Source: Zanthoxylum bungeanum | Taxonomy: Eukaryota > Streptophyta > Magnoliopsida > Sapindales > Rutaceae | Reading direction: 5' to 3' | NCBI GenBank assembly: GCA_019454045.1 | Contig: SKCR01036118.1 | Coordinates: 17,627-81,626, forward strand | Length of the DNA: 64,000 nt | Part shown: positions 46,580-57,010 of the stretch, one piece after another | Position numbering within the stretch: position 1 is the first letter of the stretch | Layout of the letters: each line of letters starts with the position of its first letter | The notes under the pieces: model-generated | What the model was told of the DNA's origin: nothing | Seen by the model: the letters and a program-made list of their open reading frames with translations, nothing else | The model's database searches: none | Translations under genes and position numbers: made by a program

Positions 46580-49500
46580 AGGCTTGCCCAAAGGTTTGTG
46601 AAATATTGAAAAGGTAATTGACATATCCCAAAGTGACTACCATTTGGATATGGAAGACACGAAGGAATTAAAGAAAGGGCGAGGCTCTAACTTCAAAATA
46701 TTTGTCAAAGTTATGTTCACTAGTAGTATTAAAATTGGATTTTAAATACTTAGTGTGGTACATAAAATATATGTATTGACGTTCAGAATCCGCTGTGAGC
46801 TGGATACTGGCTTCAAGCCGAGATTTCTCTGCGAATTGGAAACGGGACGAAAGTCGCTGTTTCGACCGCAGATACCTAAGTTTAGGAACTACCCTTTGGG
46901 TATGTACTTAAATTAGGAAATGTATAATGTAACTAGTTTAACTAGAGAGATTATCTCTATATCAGTGTTTAATCCATTGCGGATAAAACCTTTATATTCT
47001 AGAACACTAAAGTGTTTCAATATATAAAGATGATACTGAGATAAATACATTGGATGTAAATAACAGAATTTATATTTTGAATATAAATAAAATCTCAAAC
47101 ATATAAAATGACAAATAAATAGCTCAAATTGATTTGATCAATGGAGACTTATTTGTGGCATTGTTGTCTGGGACACAATTAAACAACTCGTATATCCACA
47201 CTGTTGAAGAGTGGGTACTAGGACTGATTTGACTATTCAAATAAGGTCTACGAATCTAGTTTATTAAACAAGACTCGTATATCCACACTTTTGTAGAGTG
47301 GGTACTAGGACTGATTTGACTATTCAAATAAGGTCTGCGAATCTAGTTTATTAGGTAAAATACCTAAAATGCTATTTACTTGGTAATAGTAAAAGGGCCA
47401 CCGATCTGTTAGCCCTATTCATGGTGAGAAGTAAGTGGGCCCATATCTAGCTGGGCTAGATGTGAACATGAATATTTCGTGACCTTAACGGATGTGACAT
47501 CACGTTGTGGTTATGTGTTTCTTTTGAAGAACACAGATCGGAAACTTTAGAGTTTCGACACGAAGTAGACAAACAGATCGGCTATAGTATTATTCCGCCA
47601 CGGTGTGAAACCGTAATGGAAAATACTTAAGCAGTAAGTTTCATACATAAATGAAAGAGTACGGTATTCTTTCGTATGAGGACTCCTCCCGAGACACGTT
47701 AGTTAACGGTGTGTCCGAACCAAAAACCGAATTTTGTTGGACATAATAAGGTTTATCACGAGTCGCTCTGAGCTACTATTTCCTTCAACAGGATATGTAT
47801 TAACAGTGCAAAACTTATTTAGAATAAGGTTCCATATAAATCTGTTTGACAGATATCATATAGGATATGAACAGGGAAGAAACGAGGTTTCTCATTCCTG
47901 ATAATTTGGGTATGCGAGGCATAGCGTTTGGATGATACCAAACTAAGGACCCAAATTGGATAAGTGCCAATATAAGTTATCCTAAGGGAAACCTTAAATA
48001 TAGTACTTGTAAATCCCACATGAGAACAATATAATTGTTGCTCACCATGCGGTTTTCCTGAGAGGAATACCGATATGCAGTGGTCAGTGGGAGGATAGTG
48101 ATACTCGATGAAATCGGGGTAGGGTAATACTGATCAAGGCACGAAGTCCTTAATGGAACACAAACAGTTCATCTATGATGAATCTATACCATTAATCTTC
48201 AAATACACACAAGAAACTAGTAGATCGATAGAGTCAGAAAACAACCTAGGGTATGGGTTTTTGATCTCACCCCATAAAGATGTCAATCTTATGGTGGTGT
48301 ACCATCTGACTACGTTTAGAGGAAGTGATACGAGGTATCGACTCCATGTTATGGCAAAGTGCCATGAGTCCGAAATGGATTCCATGTATAACAACTATGT
48401 TGGATACTAGTTTGTTGTACCACAAGGCGTTGTGCCTATGGTACATTAAAGGTCTTCAAGGAAGACATACATGGAAGGCAACATACCAACGTACAAAGCA
48501 GGGCTTTTGACGGAAAGGTAGCGTTATCAACATTATGTTAATAACGGTTCAACCTTTTTACCTGTTGCCATGATAAATCCATTTTGAAGATGCTTGTTGA
48601 TAACTGTATATTTCATTGATGAAATATGTCAGTTACAAATCAAAATCGCTTCCTGAAAAGGAAACCTTTTGGAGGATGTTTACAACATCCTGACGATTTT
48701 ATATAACCGACAAACAAGGTTTGCGGGTTATTCGATCCATGTTTGGATCAATGCAAGCATAAGGTTCTTGGAACTGTTATTTTGAAATAATCATAATGAT
48801 TTATGATTTGATTCAAAGCTAAATAATCTTGTGTATATAAGGAGGTTAGTGGGAGAGCGCACTGACAGTGAAATTCCCATAAAGCAATTGGTGTGAAAGC
48901 TTGGCTTTCATAGATATTCTTTCAATAGAAATTCTCCGTAGAATTCTGGGGAGTAACAACCTTTATTCAGGGAATAAAAGATCTACTGGGATAGATTTGG
49001 AGTTGTTAACACTCTCTGGGAAATTGTACATTTAAAATGTACTTGTATTGGTGTCTCATACGCTTCGAGCATATGGAGTCACAATCGGGTCAATCCAAGT
49101 GACAGTCACTGGATTGAAGATTAAAGAACATCTGTTAGTATCTGAGAGAACTAAAGATGTTGTCTTAAACTATGGAGATGGAGAACTTGAAGTGACTGGG
49201 ATCACTGCTGCAAGTTTCCAAACCGGTAAATACTGCGGTACTATAAAGTTTGAATAACAGGGACAGTGAGCTGGAAATCTTCCTAGCAAGATAACTGTTG
49301 CCGAATAAACAACAAATGCGGATCATTGCTGCAGCTGAGGCAGCAATAGAATAGAAGACCATCTGGGTAGAAGTAGAAAATAATCTAATAAGATTAGATA
49401 AATTCTGTTAGCAGCAGCTGAGCTAGGCGTCAGCATAGGCTAAGGAATTAAAGGTCTCATCGACGATCCAGATATATACTTCTGTATCATCTGATTCGTT

Positions 49501-49648
49501 CGGATCATACATCGTGGCGATGTGATGATCGTGTAAATCGCGTCAGACGATAATAAGCAAATCCGCTGACGAAAACCTTTCCTCAGCAATTTGAGCGAAT
49601 TGTACATAGTTCGAGTGTAGGACACTTGAGTGACTCGCTACGTGCCAA
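46580..49648 (+). pseudogene. A3 decayed gag-pol
   Basis: Gag end (about 46600-46720), protease (about 46790-46920), pre-integrase (47150-47400, with an internal duplication), integrase (47400-48000, with YSIIPPR and RLDDTKL), linker (open at 48153-48410, with ETSRS, YGFLISPHKDVNL and SEMDSMYN), RT fragments with VPQGVVPM and GNLLEDVYN (48410-48860), and RNase H fragments including VVLNYGDGELEVTG (about 49155-49205) and AAASFQT-like sequence. Stops and frameshifts occur throughout, and the RT catalytic motif is not recognisable. A product is not possible. Confidence 0.8.
47186..47359 (+). repeat. 87-bp tandem duplication in A3 pol
   Basis: ACTCGTATATCCACACT starts at 47186 and again at 47273, and the two 87-bp units (47186-47272, 47273-47359) differ at only a few bases. 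87 is a multiple of three. A1, A2 and B have one copy of the segment. Confidence 0.88.
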
Positions 49649-49657
49649 GTGGGAGAT
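49648..49657 (+). promoter_or_regulatory. Polypurine tract of A3
   Basis: AGTGGGAGAT before the LTR start. Confidence 0.85.
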
Positions 49658-51723
49658 TGTTGGATAATATGACCCATAGCGTCACTATTTGCACAGATCA
49701 TTGTGTTGTTGTAGCAAATTAACTATGTAATAAGGAAATTGCACTCTCATCGTTTGTGATTAGATCACCATAGATATATAAATGAAGAGAGGTCCCTATG
49801 ATTAGTTCCTGGACTGAGAATGATATGAGACAGTATCAGTCCCCAAAGGTTTAATCATTAAATATCCCTAGTCGTAGTATTATCGAGACTGGACATCGAT
49901 AATGCGGAATAGACTAGTATTGCACTTGTGCGCGTTGTGAGGGCACAACGGCATAGTTCTCATATATATAAGTATTGGATACTTGTGCAAGTGCGATAGG
50001 AGGTCGTGTTTCACCGATGGTACGGGAAACAGCTTCGCTCTGGATAGACCCTTCGGAATCCCATTGGTATTATGACTAGGTGTCTATAGGAGGCCGAAAT
50101 CAAGGTAGGTGTGTATAGTCTTAACCTGAGACTTACATCGCTAATACTTACGACAATCGGTAAACTTTAGTTTTGGTGGTGGGGGATCTTAACTGGTTCT
50201 GTGTTCACCTATTCTGGGTTTATCAGAGAATCGTAGTGTATTGGATGTGATGTCAAGACGAAAGTGTCACTCCAGTCATAATGGAGATGATGTCACGCAG
50301 GATACGGTATTAGTGCTCTTAAAGTGATGCGCATCCAATCGTGATATTATGACCAGGTCATGAATATCCGATTATAGAGACTAGTTACCAGACATCCGAT
50401 ATGTGTTTCGGACGGGGCAGACACTTATCCAGCCCCAGCCCTAGCACGTGATTATCCGATACTGGGCCGATATGCACAATACAATTGTATACTACGCTTG
50501 ATACAGATCTAGATATTCTTGATGAATATGTCCGGAGAACTTGGGAAGACTTGGTGCTTTGCTAGGAGTCGACCTTGTCTCGTAAATCGGTAGAACGTAG
50601 TAGAACTAGTACTTGGTACGTACGTGATTCGGGCACTCCGACGACCGTATTTACTGCCAACTTATCCGGGGATCTCATGGGTCGCTTCCCGATAATCCAC
50701 CGATGACGCACAACTTGCACTCTTGAATAATCTGGGATTATAATAGAAGAGAGAGAAAATTAATCTAGGATTAATAACGGAGATGTTTTATCCGGGATAA
50801 AATATCGTCTAAAGAGAGAGAACGATTAATTCGGAATTAATCGATGTATTAATATATTACGATATGAAACGAAATTGGATTTCGACGACGGAATTAAAAT
50901 TAGATTTTAATTCGGGCAAACGAGTTAATTGAGAATTAATTCGGAGCGACGGTAATATATATATTTCGCCGCGCGCGATTTTTATTTAAATTCGATTGAA
51001 TTAACGTCGCGACGTGTCGCGTATTTCGGAATATCGAACCCGAACGTGAGACGAACGTGGGCCGCACTTTCATTGGAAGTTTGGTGGCCACACTGACAAT
51101 GACACATGTCATTCTACTATGCATTCTTGTGCATGTGATTGTGTACATTGTACTCAATGTCATTGCATGTAGATTGTGTACAATGCATCAATGTTATGCA
51201 TGGAAATTGAGTGTTTTATACTCTAAGCCATTGCATGTTATGTGTCATAATTTTATTATTAATTTAATAAATTATGGCATAAATATAAATTGATTTTTGG
51301 TAAATCATTTGACAACTTAATACACATTTTTCTCTCTCAAATTTCTCTCTTCTCCTCACGAAATCTACAAAGTGTGGACTGTTTTTGGAAGCAAAAACCG
51401 TGAGCTAAAGGGAAGCAAGAGTGGTTTCTCATGGTGAGAAATCAAGTGCTAGCACACTTACAAGTCTTGCGAAGGTGGTAGGGAGGTTCGACCATGAGAC
51501 GGGATCCATCCGACGAAGCTAGGAGCTCCTTTTCTTCACTTAATTTTCTGTTTTGTAGGCAGTGGACTGCATGCAGTAGGCTTACATGGCAGTGCGTTTT
51601 TGGGTTCATTTGTCTTCAAATCGACTCTACCGATCAATGTGAGTATTCCGCTTACCTCCGTTGATGTGTTTACACATAATTTCATGTCTTGATTTGATCT
51701 TGGGACCTTAGAATAAACCAACA
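49658..51723 (+). repeat. A3 3' LTR (2,066 bp)
   Basis: Same ends as the 5' LTR. Ladder at 50725-50945 and GTGAGTATT at 51639. It has a short insertion near 50600 and a dense run of substitutions and small indels at about 50860-51200 that is absent from the 5' copy. Confidence 0.93.
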
Positions 51724-54700
51724 TGTAGGCACTGCATTTTTGCATATAAGTCCCTATGATGAGTCTCATATGGAGACACTACCTTTTAAGTCGCGAAAGT
51801 CGCGGGAAACGGACGTCAGAAGGGAACAAATATTTTTGTTAGATTTTAGTCGCTTGTTTAGCTTCAGGCTCGCTTGTTGGACCTCCGTTATTAAATACAC
51901 CCTTTGGTTTGGCCCAAAACTACACCAAGCCCATCTCACCCAAGCCCAATCCAAAAAAATAATTAAAACATTTAAAATACATGTCACAAATTAAATTAAA
52001 TTAAATTAAAACTAAATCAAATCCAAATTAAAATCAAATTAAATAATTCACTCACCAATTTAAATTATTCCTTTCCTTTAATAAACTAAATAAAATATAT
52101 ATCCTTGCCTAAACTATTTAAATCAAATACCACACATGAATCAATAATTGATTTTGTTTCCTTTCAAAAACCATGCAAACCCTAATTCATTCCCTCCCTC
52201 TATAAAAATAACACATAATCTCCAACCCTAGGTCTCTCTCACGCGGCTAAGAAAAAAACCAACACCCTAGAGGAAACTCTCATACACGGCATGCACAAAG
52301 TAAATAAACCCTAAGCCTTTACACAGAAAACAACTCATCAACAAGCCACTGCCTCAACCTTCACGCCCTCCTCACTCAAAACACCAATAAGCAACCTGAC
52401 CTGCCTTCACCTAGCCACACATTGCCTTCAACTTCATCAAAACCCCTTTCATCAACACGTACCCTGCCACAACCTAGTTTAGCCACACACTGAAACAACC
52501 CATCCACTCGTCACTAGCCTCATCACACCCTCAGTATACTCCACGTTCATGCATACACCCTAAAGCGGTAACACACGCCTTCTTGACATACCCCACACTC
52601 AGCGCAGCCTTCAAACGTAGCGAGCCTTCACGTATACTGCCCATAACAGCCACACTTGCACCCTCACATCACAGGCCATTCACATAAACACCAGACCTAA
52701 ACACGTTATAGCGTCATCCACTCACGTTCAACACATAGCACTTCAGCGCCACAAATCCCCTTCACGTACAGCCTACCCACGTCCTTCACGCCCAACAATA
52801 GCCCACTGCCGTATAACACCATCAAAACTGCACCAAATCAGTCCCTAAACTGTCCCGAAATTACCCCAAACTAACCCAGAAAATGCCTAGTAAAACAGTC
52901 CAAAAACCGCCCAAAATAGTCCCCTAAACGCCCAAAACAGTAGCCTTAACACACCTGAAACAGTGACCAGAAAATACAGAGAAAATAGTAGCAAAACGGA
53001 GTGAAAACAGCGACCAAAATAGTAAAACAGCGAGCTAAGACGTTAATCCAGTGAACCGGAAGTGTTACGGAGTGATAGCCCTTCCGACGACCGTGAAACG
53101 CGAGTTTGAAAGTCGACATAAAAGGTTAGACCTAAGGGTACTTTTCCTATTATTTCCATCTATCTTTTTAATTGTTTTATTCATTTTTATCACATGAGAG
53201 TCATTTATTGGTGCATGATTGTGGCCCTTGAATAGATAGAAAATGCATGAATTGTAAAATGATGTATGTTGTGGCCCTTGAATAAAATGAAAAATGTGTC
53301 GCCTCTCGTGGTAAATAGGATGGAAACCCGGACATAAATTTCATAGCCGATTCCGAATGGACGGTAGTATGATCTGTACTCGGGATACAACTCCACGTAC
53401 CACTTGAGTAAACGGCACATATTTTGTGTTATGTTGTCTTGATTTGTTTATTATTTGCTGCTTGATTTCCGCATGTTATTTGTTTATGTAATGATGAGAT
53501 AAAGTGCATGGGCTTAGTAAGTGAGGTTAAAGGTCCTCTATTTTGAGAGGTTAAAATCCTTTACCACGATGCTTTGCCGCACCGGATAATGTATATTCGA
53601 TTGGATGTGAGATATGTTCAATCGGATACACGAAGTCCGATATCATTGTCTTTACTTTTTCTATATGTATTGTGTTGTTTGCGCATGGGCTTAGTAAGTG
53701 GGATTAAAGGTCCTCTAAGTCAAGGGGTTAAAAGCCTTTACCATGATGCTTTGCCGCGCTTCTTACTATGTCATTTAACCTTTTGTGTATCATTGCTTCA
53801 CTTACGCATGCATTACGAAGTTCCATATAATTATCTTCATTTTTGTACGCATTGTAATGAAAGGCGCATGGGCTTATTATGTTGGACTAAAAGGTTCTCG
53901 GTTTGGGGAAGAAAAGACTAAAAGGCTACCTTTACCACGATATTTACCGCGTCTTTCATCCATTGATTGCATCATCTACCCTTATCTAAGCTTGATCTAT
54001 TATCACTCGTATATCCATGTTATGATAGCATTTGGGTATTATTTCTCGCGGTATATAGGATGGAAACCCATAGATAAATTTCGTAGCCGATTCCGAATGG
54101 ACGGTAGTGCGGTCTGTACTTGGGATACAATTCCACATACCACTTGAAAAATGCCCACGTGTATGTCAATCTTAGATATCATATTCTGTATCATGTCATT
54201 GCACGTCTATTCCGTATTCATAATTGCCTCTTCAGTTGTTTATTTTCATTATGCACCTAATTGTCTTTCCTTAATATGCATGCTTGTATGGATGTCATTT
54301 GTTTGCGCTTCTGTGTCTACCAATGTGAAATTGTATGCTTTCCGTATGTCAATTTATCTTTATGCATGCAAATTCGGACATAGATTATATGCAAATAGGT
54401 TGTATGCAAATTTGGACATAGATTGTATGCAAATAGGTTGTATGCAAATATGAAGATGTGTTACATGTGAACTTGGATGAACTTTTGATTTGTGCATGTG
54501 AATTATTGCACAAATCATATCATTACAAGTGGCATAAGTAAGGGACCATTCCGAACCCAATGGTTTGGGGTCTTCCATTGCGAGGGGTGAGTACGCCTTA
54601 AATCTTTGTCTCGGTTCACACCGGGTGGCGACTCCATTATTCTCCGGTTTAGTCCCCCACGGGCTACTCCGTACTCCTAACCGGGCCGCGAGCCCGGAAC

Positions 54701-54730
54701 AGCATGCGTCGCCCAGTTTCTGTTCCCACA
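51724..54730 (+). repeat. C 3' LTR (3,007 bp)
   Basis: TGTAGGCACTG to GTTCCCACA, like 33899-36403 but with about 510 extra bp around 52440-52980. It looks like a solitary LTR because A3's target duplication restores its first bases. Flanks, polypurine tract and B continuity instead show that it is the 3' LTR of C. The minus frame at 54360-54734 crosses its end and is not a gene. Confidence 0.88.
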
Positions 54731-54735
54731 CCAAG

Positions 54736-55310
54736 CTTTAACCGATTATATTATGGGAATGTCATTTCCAAGAAATGATATATCATCATTATGTAGGAAA
54801 ATTAATGTCAGTGCACTCCCTCTAACCTCCTTATATACACAAGAATCCTTTTCGTTTTGAATTAAATCATATACCATTATGATTACATCAAAATGATAGT
54901 TCCAAGAACGCAATGCTTGCTTCAATCCATACATGGATCGATTTAACTTGCATACCTTGTTTGCTTGTTTTGGTGCGACAAAACCGTCAGGATATTTTAA
55001 ATATCCTCCAAAAGGTTTCCGTTTAAGGAAAGCGATTTTGACGCTCAGCTGTCATATTTCATAAATGAAACATGCAGCATTAGCAAGCATTATCCAAATA
55101 GATTTAACCATGGCAACATATAAAAGGTTTCTTCATAATCGATACAATGTTGATAAAGATACCTTTTCGCTACAAGCCTAACTTTGTACATTGGTATGTT
55201 GCCATCCATGTATGTATTCCTTGAAGACTCATATAGTACCAATAGGCACAATTCCTTCCTGTACAACAACCAGTGTCCAAACTTAGTTGGTATATATGGA
55301 ATCCGTTTCG
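54736..55310 (-). pseudogene. Element B reverse transcriptase remnant
   Basis: Read leftward from 55310: GNIPMYKVRLVAKR and DYEETF near 55130-55215, LNGNLLEDI near 55010, then an open stretch (54934-54746) with MYGLKQALRSWNYHF and the active-site region, where YVDD has become HNDD before FLGNDIPI. Frameshifts and stops separate the blocks. C interrupts the domain just after the active site. Confidence 0.85.
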
Positions 55311-55314
55311 GACT

Positions 55315-55587
55315 TCATGACACTTTGCCATGAAAGGAGTCGATACCTTGTATCACTTCCTCATACGTAGTCGGTTCATATTCCTCAATAAGATTGACAT
55401 CTTTACGAGGTGAGATCAGAAACCCATACCTCACAGGTTGTTTTCTGAATCTCTCCGACTTACGTGGTTCTTGTGTATTCGAAGATTGTGGTATAGTTTC
55501 ATCCTTGATGAACTGTTTGCGTTCCATTAAGGACTCGGTGCCTGGAACAATATTACTCCGATTTGCATCGAGTTTTACTTTCCTCAC
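55315..55587 (-). pseudogene. Element B integrase-RT linker
   Basis: Open for 90 codons with RKVKLDANRSNIVPGTES, then KSERFRKQPVRYGFLISP and PTTYEEVIQGIDS, the usual copia linker leading into RT. A3 carries the same segment at 48153-48410 in a more decayed state. Confidence 0.8.
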
Positions 55588-55589
55588 AC

Positions 55590-57010
55590 TTACTACTGCA
55601 TATGGGTATTCCTCTTAGGAAACCCGCTTGGCGAGCAATAATTAAATTGTTCTCTTGTGAGTTGTATAAGTACTATACTTTGGTTTCCCTAGGATAACCT
55701 ACAAATTAGGTTTGGGTTCTAGTTTGGTATCATCCAAACATATGCCCAGCATTCCCAAATCATGAGGAATGACAAAACCCTGTTTCTTTCCTGTTCATAT
55801 CTAATATGATGTCTGTCTAATATATTTTCATGGAATCTTATTCAAAATAAGTTTTGCACTATGTAATGCGTATCATTAGAAGGAAAATGGTAGCTCAGAG
55901 CGACTCATGATTAACCTTATCATATCCAACAAAATTCGGTTTCTCAGTTCGGACATACCATCAAATTGAGGTGTTCCGAGAAGAGTCTACTATGAAAGAA
56001 TAATATACTCTTTCAAGTAATTGAGAAGCTTATTGCTTAAGTATTTTCCACCACGGTCTAACTGTGACAGCATTTTACTTTAGCCGATCTGTCTGTCTAC
56101 TTCGTGTCTAAACTCTTTAAATTTATCAAAAGTTTCCGATTCGTGTTTCAAAAGAAACAGATAAACATAACGCGATGCCACATCCGTAAAGGTTACGAAG
56201 CATTCATATCCACCTCTAGCCTAGCTAGATATGGGCCCATTTACGTCACTATGAACGAGGGCTAACAGATCGGTGGCACTTGTACTTTTACCAAGTAAAA
56301 GGTATTTTAGGCACTTTGCCTAATAAACTAGATTCGTAGACATTATTTGATTAGAATCAAATCTGTCCTAGTACCCACTCTTCAAAAGTGTGGATATACG
56401 AGTCTTGGTAATGTGTCTCAGACAACAATGCCACATATAAGTCTAAACTGATTAATTCAATTTGAGCTATTTGTTTGTCATGTTATACATTTGAGATTCA
56501 TTTATATTCAAAATATAAATACTGTTATTCACATCTAATGTGTTTATCTCAATATCATCTTTATAAAATAAAACACTTTAGTGTTCTAGAATATAAAGGT
56601 ATACCTGCAACGGGTTAAACCCTGATATAGAGATAATGTTTCTAGTCCAACTAAGTACATTTTAACAGTTACTTAATTTAAGTATACACCTGAAGGGCAG
56701 TTCTTAAACTTAGGTTTCTACGGTTAAAACAGCGAATCTCATCCTGTCTTCGACTTGTAGATAAGTCTCAACTGAAGTCAGTCTCCTGCTAATCAGCAGA
56801 TTCTGCACATCAATACATATTTATGTACAATACTTAGTATCAAATCCAATTTTGAAACTAATAGTGAACATATTTATGACAAACATGCTTGAAGCCGGAG
56901 CCTTGCCCCTCTTCACTTCCTTCATGTCTGCCTTGTACATACGGTAGTCACGCTTCCAGTGACCCCGTTTGCCACATTTTAGGTAGACATCTTGGGATAT
57001 GTCCTTTGTC
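55590..57010 (-). pseudogene. Element B gag end, protease and integrase remnant
   Basis: Read leftward from 57010: a gag zinc knuckle with CGKRGHWKRDYRMYKAD (last Cys changed to Tyr), then RGKAPASSMFV, a protease region (about 56780-56690), pre-integrase with MWHCCLRHI and LLLGK blocks (about 56430-56290), DLLALVHSDVNGPIS (about 56270-56220), and integrase core remnants to 55600. No intact frame remains. Confidence 0.78.

Larger units (their letters stand above)
41644..51723 (+). mobile_element. Copia element A3 (innermost)
   Basis: Complete long-LTR copia: 5' LTR 41644-43693, primer site 43695-43707, leader, decayed gag-pol, polypurine tract and 3' LTR 49658-51723. It has perfect TGTAG target duplications and termini TGTTG...CAACA. 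The LTRs are almost identical apart from one cluster of differences at about 50860-51200. It shares pol lesions with A2. Confidence 0.94.
33899..54730 (+). mobile_element. Element C: TAT/Ogre-like gypsy element lacking pol
   Basis: 5' LTR 33899-36403, primer site 36407-36423, tandem repeats, a gag frame, a long tandem-repeat field, polypurine tract 41625-41638, and 3' LTR 51724-54730 (its first 5 bases also at 41639-41643, left of A3). Flanks are CCAAC (33894-33898) and CCAAG (54731-54735), and B's RT/RNase H sequence continues across. Without A3 the internal region is only 5.2 kb. It shows no RT, RNase H or integrase motif, so I infer a non-autonomous derivative. Confidence 0.85.

Noticed and set aside
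51724..54730. Independent solo LTR
   Set aside because: Polypurine tract plus TGTAG left of A3, the B continuity and the CCAAC/CCAAG flanks show it is the 3' LTR of C.
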